This document shows positions 1 to 6,280 of a DNA stretch of 10,045 nucleotides, one piece after another. Source of the DNA: JAAYCB01 sp012744395 (GTDB lineage Bacteria > Planctomycetota > Planctomycetia > Pirellulales > Thermoguttaceae). The translations under genes were made by a program, and so were the position numbers. The notes below the pieces were generated by a model. It searched no databases, had not been told where the DNA came from, and worked only from the letters and a program-made list of their open reading frames with translations. The DNA lies in assembly GCA_028703175.1 (NCBI GenBank), contig JAQVNJ010000173.1:1-10045 (forward strand), written 5' to 3'. Each line of letters begins with the position of its first letter. The stretch's first letter is position 1.

Positions 1-182
1 TGCCGGTCAACGCTGTAGTTGCCCGCCTCTTTGGGCGGCTTGGATTCCTTCGATTTCGCTTTCTCCACGAGCAGCTTCTTCAGCTCCTCGACTTGCTTTT
101 CCAGCTCCTTGATCCGCGCAGCCTGCTCCACGATCAAGGCGTCACGCTGGCGGAGTTGTTCTTCGAGTTCATCAATCGTCAT
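1..182 (-). CDS. IS66-type transposase, N-terminal part (runs off left edge)
   Basis: About 60 codons are visible, starting with ATG at 182 (MTIDELEEQLRQRD). They form a leucine/glutamate/lysine-rich coiled coil (heptads such as IKELEKQVEELKKLL), then a lysine/proline linker and a G-N-Y-S-V-D stretch. This layout, an N-terminal leucine zipper before a basic linker, is typical of the IS66 family transposase TnpC, a DDE enzyme that moves its own element. The catalytic domain lies outside the window. No strong Shine-Dalgarno is seen before the ATG. The gene sits immediately beside a truncated haem-protein gene whose reading frame ends at 227, so the insertion sequence probably truncated that gene. 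Family assignment is from recalled similarity of the N-terminus only; another coiled-coil transposase family is possible. Confidence 0.7.
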   Translation of the reverse strand, partial: MTIDELEEQLRQRDALIVEQAARIKELEKQVEELKKLLVEKAKSKESKPPKEAGNYSVDR

Positions 183-240
183 GCCGAAAATCTAAACGAT
201 TCCCGGATCACGACAAAGATCAGTTTTCAAAATGGACAGA
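183..240 (-). mobile_element. Probable terminal segment of the IS66-type element
   Basis: This is the short stretch between the transposase ATG (182) and the coding part of the neighbouring haem-protein gene. On the minus strand the host gene reads G-P-I-R-I and then C-P-F-stop. The sequence TGTCCATTTTGA near 229-240 probably marks the outer tip of the insertion sequence, because it brings the stop codon. The opposite end of the element is not in the window, so the inverted repeat and target duplication cannot be checked. The exact boundary is inferred. Confidence 0.35.
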
Positions 241-922
241 TACGGATCGGTCCGGCGGCGATCGACTCATCGGCGCCCGGCCGAGAGTGCACCAGGCATG
301 TCTCCGGGCGGTTGTTCAGGAAGCTGTGGCAGTTCACGCAACCGCGATTGAACTCGGAGTTGAACAGGAGCGAGGTTTCGTCGTGCGACTCCAGGTGACG
401 CTGGTAGATTCCGACGTATTTGTAGTAGTCATAGACAGCGTCCAGCACCCGGTAGGCGAGGTACGGGTCGATTTCGTCCTCGGCGACGTCCCATCGGATG
501 GGTTCAAAACGCTGCCAGCCGCGGTCGTGGTCCCTGACATAGGTCTCCACACTCAGCGGCTTGCCACGGTTCTGCGCCAACAGCGCCTTCCACGGCCCCG
601 GCGGGAGTTGGACGCCTCCGTCGCGCGAACGGACCGCAAGAGACTCCTCTGCGGCGCCTGCGACGCGCACGTAACAGGCGGTTCCGGGTTCTTCAACAAC
701 GAAGTTCAACGGCGCGATGTTCGGCGGAATGACCGCTCCGCGGTAGTCGGGGCGGATACGGGGAGGGCGAGCGACCGGGGTCCACTGCCCGGGCGCGCCG
801 TGGCCGTGCCCAACCCACCAGGCGGCCGCCGCCAGTCCGACGGCCAGCCCCGCCACGATCACCAGTATTCGGCGTTCCCGCACAGTCAGTCCCCCCGGCG
901 GCCGTAGTAGAAGTGAAAACAT
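227..922 (-). pseudogene. Membrane-anchored haem-c (CxxCH) PD40-family protein, C-terminally truncated
   Basis: The product is 231 residues: a basic start, one hydrophobic membrane anchor or signal at about 19-37 (ILVIVAGLAVGLAAAAWW), an I-P-P-N-I-A-P-L-N-F motif at 65-74, and CVNCH at 195-199 followed by S-F. CVNCH is a single c-type haem attachment site. The pattern P-N-I-A-P-L-N-F, then W-K-x-L-L, a Y-L-x-Y-R segment and N-R-C-x-N-C-H matches, from memory, the N-terminal half of PD40/TolB-like proteins of Bacteroidetes and planctomycetes. In those the motif precedes a beta-propeller in the periplasm. Here the propeller is missing: the frame stops soon after G-A-D-E-S at the IS66 border. 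The ATG at 922 overlaps the end of the DUF6057-like gene by 37 bases. A GTG at 883, just after that gene's stop and behind GGGGGGA, is a credible alternative start that keeps the anchor. Translational coupling is likely. Function of the intact protein is unknown; electron transfer or haem-dependent sensing is inference. Confidence 0.65.
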
Positions 923-2883
923 GCCAGGCCGACTTCTTCGGCCGCAGATGCAATCTCCGCTGGACTCGAGCGGCCCGAATCGATGACCTCATCCAGCTTG
1001 CGGATTCTGCCCAGGGTCTGCTCGCTGATCGCACAGCCGTTGACCGCCGGAGCGCCGTCCGGAGCGAGGGGGTTGTCCTTGCCGGCCCGTGCGTAGATCA
1101 TTGCCGCCTCTTCATACAGGGGCGGCGTGCCGGGATAGAAATCCGCTGCCTTGGGCAGCAACTCGGCAACAGCTCCCACATTCGTATCCACCAGGTGAAC
1201 GGCCATCAGGTACTCGAAGGCCATGCGATTCCGGGGGTTTTGCCGCAGGAGGCTGGCGACCTGCTCCCGCGTGGAGACGGACCTTCCGGCGATAATCGTG
1301 TTGGGGATGAACTCGGCGGCCTGGTGGATATCTTCCTCGGCAAGCCCCAGCGAGCGGATCCTTGCGATTTCCGCGTCGCCCACCAGACCGGGCTCCTGCT
1401 GGAGCCTTTTCAGCCAGTCTGCGGCCCAAGAGCCGTAGACCAGGTCGTCGCGGAGGACGCAGAGGAACAGGCGAACCTGCTCAACCTGGCCCTTGACCAT
1501 CGCGATCCTCGCCAAGAGCCGCAGGCACTCTGCGCAGGGACGCCTGACGAAGCTTTCGTGAACGTAGTACTCCGCATCGTTCACCCGGCCCAGCCGCAAG
1601 TGGAAGTCGCCAAGCCTCCGCAGTGTAAACGCGTCCAGGTCAATCATCGAAAGGGTGTAGGGGCCGATCTGCGTCTCCAGCACGAAGGGGCTCCCGAACT
1701 GGCGATAAGAGAACATGTCGAAGGGCAGTCGGCCGGTTTCATAGAGCGCCATGTTGACATCGTGGACGACGTAACTGGAGTACAGGTCCGGCGGGACGCG
1801 AGCCCCCAGGCGCAGCACTTCGTCCCACCGCTGACCATCGGCACCGTTGTGCAACGCCAGGACCGTTCTCACATCCGGGCGCGCCGCGATCCTTCCGGCC
1901 AGGGCTGCCGCGGCGACCACGAGCGTGGTGACGGCCAGCCAGCCGAGTCTCCCGCCGGGCCTGGCCGATCCGTGGAGGCCGGCTTCGACGATGCCCGGAC
2001 GCGGCTGGCCCGGCTCTCGACGCCGCCGAGACTCGCGGTCGGCCAGCAGCAACGCGCACAAGGGAAACGAGGCGTAGAGCGCCACGGCAACCGCGCGGAG
2101 GGATCGTTCTTCTGCAAAGGGAAGGGCAGGCGGAACGTGCAGATAGAACGAACCGGGATCCACCAGTGCGAGGGCTCCCTCCACGGCGAACCGGGCCACG
2201 ATCGCGCCGGCAGCAAGGCCTAGAATTGTCCAACGGCGCCCCGGGCGGTAGACTTCCCAGATCATCACACAGAGCGCAAACACATAGAACGCAATGCCTG
2301 CCGCGTAGTAGAGCAGGGCGCAAAGGCCGGCAAACTCCACGACTGGCCACGCACCCCCGCGGGTGGAGCCTCGGACGTAAACCAGTGCGGCGACCATGGC
2401 AAGTGCCGCCCCGATGCTTACCGAGAAGTGATAGTCGTAGTGGCTGTGCACAATGCACAGAACGACGGCCGGCGCCGTCCACATCACGCCCGCACCCGAA
2501 GGGGCCACGGATTTCATGAATCCAATCGTGGCAGCGAGCATCAGCCACGCGATGGCGGTGAGCATCAACGTGCCGGGCCATCCGAAGTGGCATGCCTGAA
2601 GAAGCAGTTCTCCCAGCCAGGCCGTCAGGCCGCCGGGCACCAGCAGGAAATCGCGGAAGAAGCGGAAGTTCCAGAGAAACAGGTCGTTCTGGGCAAAGAA
2701 CACGCAACGGGGATCCACTACGACCTGGACATGCCCCGCAAACAGGACCAGGAGAAGGACCAGCCGCGGTGGGAACAGGGCAGCTCCCGGCGCAGGCACT
2801 CGTTGAAGGAATGCCCTTGACGGACATTTCTCACTTGCGTTCAGAACAGAACCGATCGCGGCTTGTTCGCCCATCCCGCTCAC
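886..2883 (-). CDS. Polytopic membrane protein with TPR-like C-terminus, DUF6057-like
   Basis: This 665-residue protein has a membrane half (about residues 38-340, with many hydrophobic helices, e.g. 38-51, 105-123, and a Y-Y-A-A-G-I-A-F-Y-V-F helix). A soluble helical half follows (about 350-640) with repeated L-R-R-L-G-D-F-H-L-R-L-G-like units that resemble tetratricopeptide helices. The segment F-F-R-D-F-L-L-V-P-G-G-L (about 75-86), followed by a Y/H-F-G-W-P-G turn, matches my recollection of DUF6057, large membrane proteins found beside PD40/haem proteins. The start is GTG at 2883, supported by GGAGG at 2891-2895 (minus strand, 7-base spacer). The ATG three codons later has poorer spacing. 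It overlaps the downstream haem-protein gene, so the two were probably one operon and may form a membrane complex. Biochemical function is unknown. The gene itself looks intact although both neighbours are broken. Confidence 0.65.
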   Translation of the reverse strand: MSGMGEQAAIGSVLNASEKCPSRAFLQRVPAPGAALFPPRLVLLLVLFAGHVQVVVDPRCVFFAQNDLFLWNFRFFRDFLLVPGGLTAWLGELLLQACHFGWPGTLMLTAIAWLMLAATIGFMKSVAPSGAGVMWTAPAVVLCIVHSHYDYHFSVSIGAALAMVAALVYVRGSTRGGAWPVVEFAGLCALLYYAAGIAFYVFALCVMIWEVYRPGRRWTILGLAAGAIVARFAVEGALALVDPGSFYLHVPPALPFAEERSLRAVAVALYASFPLCALLLADRESRRRREPGQPRPGIVEAGLHGSARPGGRLGWLAVTTLVVAAAALAGRIAARPDVRTVLALHNGADGQRWDEVLRLGARVPPDLYSSYVVHDVNMALYETGRLPFDMFSYRQFGSPFVLETQIGPYTLSMIDLDAFTLRRLGDFHLRLGRVNDAEYYVHESFVRRPCAECLRLLARIAMVKGQVEQVRLFLCVLRDDLVYGSWAADWLKRLQQEPGLVGDAEIARIRSLGLAEEDIHQAAEFIPNTIIAGRSVSTREQVASLLRQNPRNRMAFEYLMAVHLVDTNVGAVAELLPKAADFYPGTPPLYEEAAMIYARAGKDNPLAPDGAPAVNGCAISEQTLGRIRKLDEVIDSGRSSPAEIASAAEEVGLACFHFYYGRRGD

Positions 2884-3195
2884 CGTGCAGCCTCCAACTG
2901 CGTCCGGCGCCCCCCAACCGACTCTCAGTATTCACCAGCCATTCTCGTCGGCCAGGAAAATGCCCGCTATGCCACCGTCGGGGGGGGATGCTGGCGTGGG
3001 CGGCGTACCTCGGACTGAGGGGACGTTTTGAGCCGAAACCCAAAATTACGGCCGATCCTGGTGTTCTCCGCCCATTGGGGGCTTGTCTGTCGTATTGGAG
3101 TCAGGCCCTTTGTCCTTTCGGGACAGAGTCTTGGAGCGGCAGGCCGTGCGGGCTTCTGCCCGGCGAATTGCTGGGCTGCTCGGCCCCGCGCGAAA
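2884..3195. other. Gap between PD40-type fragment and DUF6057-like gene
   Basis: This 312-base stretch holds the ribosome site of the DUF6057-like gene (GGAGG on the minus strand at 2891-2895). The open frames crossing it are arginine- and proline-rich and look non-coding. No terminator hairpin with a T-run, tRNA or recognisable promoter was seen. It presumably carries the promoter or intercistronic region of the minus-strand locus. Confidence 0.4.
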
Positions 3196-3546
3196 TCAAT
3201 CGCCGCGATGGCCGGCATCTTGCGACTCGACGGCGCGCTGGTAGGTAACCAAGTCCTTCTCGATTTGCCCGGCGAGAGACTCGTCGCCGAGCCATCGGGC
3301 GACTCGGAGGGCCTCGGTGGCCCGCAAGTAGCTGTGATCGTCGACGAAGGCGGCCGCGATGCTGCGAATCGCATCGCGGCCCGCGTTGACGAACTCCGCG
3401 ATGTTGGCCGCCCGCTCCGGCTCGGTGAAGCGGGAGAGGACGACGGGAACGCTGCTTTCCCCCTTCTCGTCGATGTGTGTGAGAAACAGTTGAGTGTAGA
3501 TCGCGTACATCTTCGACGAGAACACCAGCTTCAGTTCACTGTCCCC
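3196..3546 (-). pseudogene. C-terminal fragment of a PD40/TolB-like family protein
   Basis: The open frame gives about 115 residues from G-D-S-E-L-K-L-V-F to the stop at 3196. The run L-V-F-S-S-K-M-Y-x-I-Y-T-Q-L-F, then a T-H-I-D-E-K-G turn, P-V-V-L-S-R-F and I-A-E-F-V-N looks like the last beta-propeller blade and tail of the PD40 family. That family normally has W-x-V-F-S-S-R, a Y-x-x-P-Y/F strand, P-F-L-L-P and I-P-E-F. A helical extension (A-A-F-V-D-D-H-S-Y-L-R-A-T-E-A-L-R) follows. No start codon belongs to it: upstream of about 3546 the frame enters unrelated sequence and then an IS91-type end, so the 5' part is lost. It cannot be the missing end of the 227-922 gene, because it lies upstream of the DUF6057-like gene. 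A second paralogue is the simplest reading. Confidence 0.5.
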
Positions 3547-3608
3547 GGTCGGTTGGTCCGATGGGCCCAGCGATCTTGCCGTAACTACCGCACGAGTTGT
3601 CGTCCTGA
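3547..3608. other. Unassigned junction sequence between PD40 fragment and IS91-type copy A
   Basis: About 60 bases match neither the PD40-like fragment nor the transposase remnant as read by eye. They may be scar sequence from an earlier insertion or deletion. Confidence 0.3.
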
Positions 3609-3897
3609 GTGGACGAAGACACGTTCTGGTCGGAGTTCTGATCGCCGCAGCGCCCCGGCGACGGGCAGGGGGAGACGGTCCGCCCATGCCGCAGGATTTC
3701 CCCGACATCCCAACCGCGCCCTCCCGTCAGGATCCCGTTTGCTCGGCAGGTCTTGCCCCGAGAAGCCCCGGAAGACGGCCGGCACGTGCAGGAGGGGGAG
3801 GGCGGCTAGCCGCCCTCCCCCTCCTGCACCTCCTTGACTCAACCATTCCGGGTGACCATGATCAGGGCGCATGGGAAATCAAAAATCCTATCACTTA
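3609..3897 (+). mobile_element. IS91-type element copy A: 3' end stump
   Basis: The first 33 bases are the last ten codons plus stop of the IS91-type transposase (V-D-E-D-T-F-W-S-E-F, stop at 3639-3641), identical in protein to the end of copy C. The element's non-coding right end follows: a 44-base palindrome, two smaller inverted repeats and the CCTATCACTTA terminus. The sequence is nearly the same as copies B and C, with small differences in the G-runs and in the last hairpin. All of the transposase 5' of V-D-E-D is missing. In IS91 and ISCR elements this end holds oriIS, where rolling-circle transposition starts; that role is assigned here by analogy. The stump borders the truncated PD40-type gene on the left and the dapB cargo on the right. 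Confidence 0.75.
3786..3829. repeat. Perfect 44-base palindrome, copy A
   Basis: Two 22-base arms with no loop, left arm GTGCAGGAGGGGGAGGGCGG followed by CT at the centre. It lies about 145 bases after the transposase stop and about 70 bases before the element end. The same palindrome is present unchanged in copies B and C. No T-run follows, so a plain Rho-independent terminator is less likely than a replication-origin hairpin of the HUH element. Confidence 0.85.
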
Positions 3898-3933
3898 CCG
3901 GTCCGGACCTGCCGGAAGGAAAATCCCCGTCAC

Positions 3934-4056
3934 ATGACGCGGCAATTTTTGCGTTCGTTTGCCGTCGCGGCAGCGGGATTGCCTTTTTTTCAAGCGGTGC
4001 GTGGGAACGCCTCGTCTGATTTCCCGCATCAAAAAAGTTCTAGGAAGCCTGTTTAG
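3934..4056 (+). CDS. Small ORF, possible signal-like peptide (40 residues)
   Basis: ATG at 3934 is preceded by GGAAGGA at 3914-3920 with a rather long spacer of 13 bases. The peptide begins M-T-R-Q-F-L-R-S-F followed by a hydrophobic A-V-A-A-A-G-L-P-F-F stretch, then becomes hydrophilic and lysine-rich. This could be a short exported or membrane peptide, the surviving signal sequence of a truncated gene, or chance. It lies just upstream of, and in the same direction as, the dapB-like gene. No family recognised. Confidence 0.25.
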   Translation: MTRQFLRSFAVAAAGLPFFQAVRGNASSDFPHQKSSRKPV

Positions 4057-4099
4057 TTTCGCGATTGATGTGATACAATTCGTCGACATTTGAAAGGAA
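4051..4099 (+). promoter_or_regulatory. Possible promoter and ribosome site for the dapB-like gene
   Basis: TACAAT at 4074-4079 is a good -10 hexamer. About 16 bases upstream is only a weak -35 candidate (TTTAGT, 4052-4057). GAAAGGAA at 4092-4099 is the nearest purine-rich ribosome site. The AT-rich setting differs from the surrounding GC-rich DNA. Prediction by eye only. Confidence 0.35.
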
Positions 4100-4119
4100 A
4101 CTAGCACCCACATTTGCCC

Positions 4120-4908
4120 ATGAACAGAAAAGACCAAATGTCAAACAGAACGACAATCGGCATTTTTGGCTTCGGAAAAACCGGCCGAATCGTGGCGGAT
4201 GAGTTTTTTAAAGATAGCCAATTTGATCTGGAGTGGGTGGTGAGACGCACCCATAAAGACCATCACAAGTATGCCACGCGTCTTTTGGGGCATGAAGTCG
4301 ACGGCGCTCCCATCTATTCGGTCGACGAAGTATCACCTTGTTTTTTTCAAGACAATCCTGTCGATATCATCGTTGATTTCGCAAGCGCACGGGCCCATGA
4401 GCATTATATGCCCGCCGCTGATTGCGGGATCCGCATCCTTTCTGCAATCTCAAAGTATAATGAAAAGGATCTGGACGATCTGAACAAACTCGCCGATAAA
4501 ACGGCGGTGCTGTATTCGCCGAATATTACTCTGGGCGTGAATTTTCTTTTGGTCGCATCGCAGATTCTTCAGAAAATCGCCCCTCACGCGGATGTTGAGA
4601 TCGTCGAAGAACACTTTCGCGGGAAAAAGGAAGCATCCGGAACCGCCTTCAAAATCGCAGAGACGCTAGGCCTGGATAAGGACACACATCTCAATTCCAT
4701 CCGAGTGGGCGGAATCGTGGGCCGTCATGAAGTCATTTTTGGCCTGCCGAACCAAACCATCCGCCTGGTTCATGAAAGCATTAACCGGGCGGCTTTCGGT
4801 CAGGGAGCGATCTTTGCCGCCAAATGGCTCGTCGATGCGCCGATCGGTCTGTATTCCATGGAAAATATCATCGGCGACATGTTCAAAAGAAACATCCATG
4901 TATTTTAG
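4120..4908 (+). CDS. DapB-like dihydrodipicolinate reductase family protein
   Basis: About 262 residues, close to the family's 240-270. An N-terminal Rossmann motif I-G-I-F-G-F-G-K-T-G-R would bind NAD(P)H. S-P-N-I-T-L-G-V-N-F matches the DapB loop S-P-N-x-S-x-G-V-N. E-E-H-F-R-G-K-K-E-A-S-G-T-A matches the catalytic block E-x-H-H-x-x-K-x-D-A-P-S-G-T-A. The end has G-G-I-V-G-R-H-E-V-x-F and R-A-A-F-G-Q-G-A, also typical. Canonical DapB reduces 4-hydroxy-tetrahydrodipicolinate in lysine and diaminopimelate synthesis. Here the first catalytic His and the Lys are kept, but the second His is Phe, the Pro of D-A-P-S-G-T is absent, and the usual G-T-T-G loop reads L-S-A-I-S. Substrate or role may therefore differ. 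Start is uncertain: TTG 4114, ATG 4120 or ATG 4138; the GAAAGGAA site is nearest to TTG 4114. GC is visibly lower than the neighbours and no other lysine gene is nearby, suggesting transfer as cargo between IS91-type copies A and B. Confidence 0.8.
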   Translation: MNRKDQMSNRTTIGIFGFGKTGRIVADEFFKDSQFDLEWVVRRTHKDHHKYATRLLGHEVDGAPIYSVDEVSPCFFQDNPVDIIVDFASARAHEHYMPAADCGIRILSAISKYNEKDLDDLNKLADKTAVLYSPNITLGVNFLLVASQILQKIAPHADVEIVEEHFRGKKEASGTAFKIAETLGLDKDTHLNSIRVGGIVGRHEVIFGLPNQTIRLVHESINRAAFGQGAIFAAKWLVDAPIGLYSMENIIGDMFKRNIHVF

Positions 4909-5012
4909 TTTTCAGCAATAATCGGCATGTTATCGGTGACAAAGAATCCGATGTCTGCAAAGCACCTGCGTCCGAGGGCGCCAAGTTCGATGATTTTCAG
5001 AACTGAAGGGCT

Positions 5013-5590
5013 GTGAGCGAACACAAAAAGAGGAGAAGGTCACGCCCCGAGGTGGTCGAGAACCTGCGGAGTTGGCCGCACAGCGGCTCCAGTGTCGACC
5101 AGCCGGTGTACCTGCCGGCGGGCGACCGGGCTGGCATCGAGCGTCTGGTTGGCTACATGACCCGCTGCCCCTTCAGCCTCTCGCGGTTGGCCAGGGTGAC
5201 CGAGACCGGGCAAGTCGTCTACAAGGCCGAAAAGGACGTCTGCCCGAAGTGCCAGGGCGCGATGAAGGTGATCGCCTTCATCGAGCCGCCGCAGGCCGCC
5301 GTGATCGAGAAGATCCTCGGCCACTGTGGGCTGTGGCACTCCTCAAGGGCACCGCCGGCCGACGGCGATTTCGTCCACGACGCTCGCGCGGGCACAGCCA
5401 GGCGGCGCGCGACGAGCCGCGGGAGTTGGTGTTCGTCGCCGACCGCGCGAGCTGTGCCGAGGCGGAAGGTTTCCTCGACGCCGACGCCTTCGCCCACGAC
5501 CCGCCAGACCAGTGGTATCGCCGGCCGCGCGAGGCCGAGCCGCGGGAACTGACCTGCGTGGACGAAGATACGTTCTGGTCGGAGTTCTGA
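5013..5590 (+). pseudogene. IS91-type transposase, copy B, internally deleted and frameshifted
   Basis: The frame from GTG 5013 reads a basic start, then W-P-H-S-G-S-S-V-D-Q, a G-I-E-R-L-V-G-Y-M-T-R-C-P-F-S block and Y-K-A-E-K-D. This resembles the Y2/HUH transposase core of the IS91 family, in which Tyr48 (G-Y-M-T-R) would be a candidate nucleophile. It then jumps directly to C-P-K-C-Q-G, the C-terminal zinc-binding-like segment. Compared with copy C about 300 bases are missing at this point. After F-V-H-D near 5380 two extra bases shift the frame, and the rest of the protein (D-E-P-R-E-L-V-F-V to V-D-E-D-T-F-W-S-E-F, stop 5588-5590) continues in another frame. The N-terminal HUH motif is absent. 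The gene cannot make active transposase. Confidence 0.75.
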
Positions 5591-5740
5591 TCGCCGCAGC
5601 GCCCCGGCGACGGGCGGGGGCAGGGGGAGACGGTCCGCCCATGCCGCAGGATTTCCCCGACACCCCAACCGCGCCATCCCGTCAGGATCCCGTTTGGTCG
5701 GCAGGTCTTGCCCCGAGAAGCCCCGGAAGACGGCCGGCCC

Positions 5741-5784
5741 GTGCAGGAGGGGGAGGGCGGCTAGCCGCCCTCCCCCTCCTGCAC
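5741..5784. repeat. Perfect 44-base palindrome, copy B
   Basis: Identical to the copy A palindrome, about 150 bases after the transposase stop. It is followed by a second perfect hairpin, TCACCC/GGGTGA, at 5794-5810, and a third, GGAAAT-CAG-ATTTCC, at 5829-5843. Confidence 0.85.
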
Positions 5785-5850
5785 CTCCTTGGCTCACCCA
5801 TTCCGGGTGACCATGATCAGGGCGCATGGGAAATCAGATTTCCTATCACT

Positions 5851-6015
5851 ATCCCCTGCAATTTCGTGGAGGGAACCGCCAATATTCTTGGGCGGACGGG
5901 GTACAACGTCCAAATCAGGATCTACGAAGACGAGGACCACTACGTGATCCTGTCGCAGCAGGAGGCCGTTCTGGACGATTTGGCCCGGTTTATCGCGGAA
6001 AGCATTCCCGGTACG
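5851..6015 (+). pseudogene. Probable C-terminal fragment of an alpha/beta hydrolase
   Basis: The reading frame entering from copy B gives P-C-N-F-V-E-G-T-A-N-I-L, then Y-N-V-Q-I-R-I-Y-E-D-E-D-H-Y-V-I-L and a final helix E-A-V-L-D-D-L-A-R-F-I. This is the usual end of an alpha/beta hydrolase: a helix, the last strand, the catalytic His after an acidic loop, and a C-terminal amphipathic helix. The nucleophile and oxyanion parts are missing, and the fragment starts at the base after the IS91-type end. The element therefore appears to have landed inside this gene, or a deletion reached its edge. No start codon of its own. The frame stays open to 6243, but resemblance fades after about 6015. Confidence 0.4.
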
Positions 6016-6114
6016 AGCTCTGCTGATTGCAGGGGTACGGCCCGGCACGATATTCGATCTTATCGACAGTTCTCGCGAGCCGTTGTCGAACATCAACCTG
6101 AAGGAGTCGATACG

Positions 6115-6243
6115 ATGGGATGTGAACAAGGATCGCGTTTTTCGCGTTCGTTCACGTCGCGCGACACCAGTTTCGCCCTGGAATTTCCGAGAAACGGGCG
6201 CGTCGCATATTGTTCACAAACCGCAGGCGGTTGCAGAAATTGA
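6115..6243 (+). CDS. Small ORF with good ribosome site (42 residues)
   Basis: ATG at 6115 follows AAGGAG (6101-6106) with an 8-base spacer, the best-placed Shine-Dalgarno in this part of the window. The peptide (MGCEQGSRFSRSF..., ending A-G-G-C-R-N) contains three cysteines and is rich in arginine and serine. It overlaps an alternative frame (6083-6280) of similar quality, so at most one is coding. No family recognised; it could be the frameshifted start of a lost gene. Confidence 0.25.
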   Translation: MGCEQGSRFSRSFTSRDTSFALEFPRNGRVAYCSQTAGGCRN

Positions 6244-6280
6244 CGCACACTGGCCAGTCGCAGGGATTCCGACTACTTGA

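Larger units (their letters stand above)
5013..5850 (+). mobile_element. IS91-type element copy B, 5'-truncated
   Basis: This holds the broken transposase gene plus the complete right end with palindrome and hairpins, ending in CCTATCACT at 5842-5850. The right boundary is well supported, because the next base begins an unrelated reading frame (alpha/beta-hydrolase fragment) and the sequence diverges from copies A and C there. The left boundary is uncertain: resemblance to transposase begins around 5055-5070, and the 100 bases between the dapB stop and 5013 show nothing recognisable. Confidence 0.7.

Noticed and set aside
913..2223. Long plus-strand open frame of 436 codons
   Set aside because: It is antisense to the DUF6057-like gene, is rich in arginine, glutamine and proline without any domain pattern, and arises from the high GC content; the minus-strand frame has membrane helices and a ribosome site.
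3786..3829. 44-base palindrome as a Rho-independent terminator
   Set aside because: No T-run follows in any copy, the stem is loopless and very long, and it is tied to the element's end; an origin or structural role is more likely, although it could still slow transcription.
3028..3837. Plus-strand frame of 269 codons crossing the PD40 fragment and copy A
   Set aside because: It crosses the border of the mobile element and the palindrome, and its sequence is antisense to the recognisable PD40-like fragment.
5219..5827. Minus-strand frames antisense to copies B and C (for example MRPDHGHPEW...)
   Set aside because: They recur only because the IS91-type right end recurs; they read through the palindrome and are shadows of the transposase strand.
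5326..6243. Single 306-codon plus-strand gene from copy B into the hydrolase region
   Set aside because: The frame is out of register with the transposase, passes through the palindrome, and only accidentally joins the hydrolase tail after the element end.
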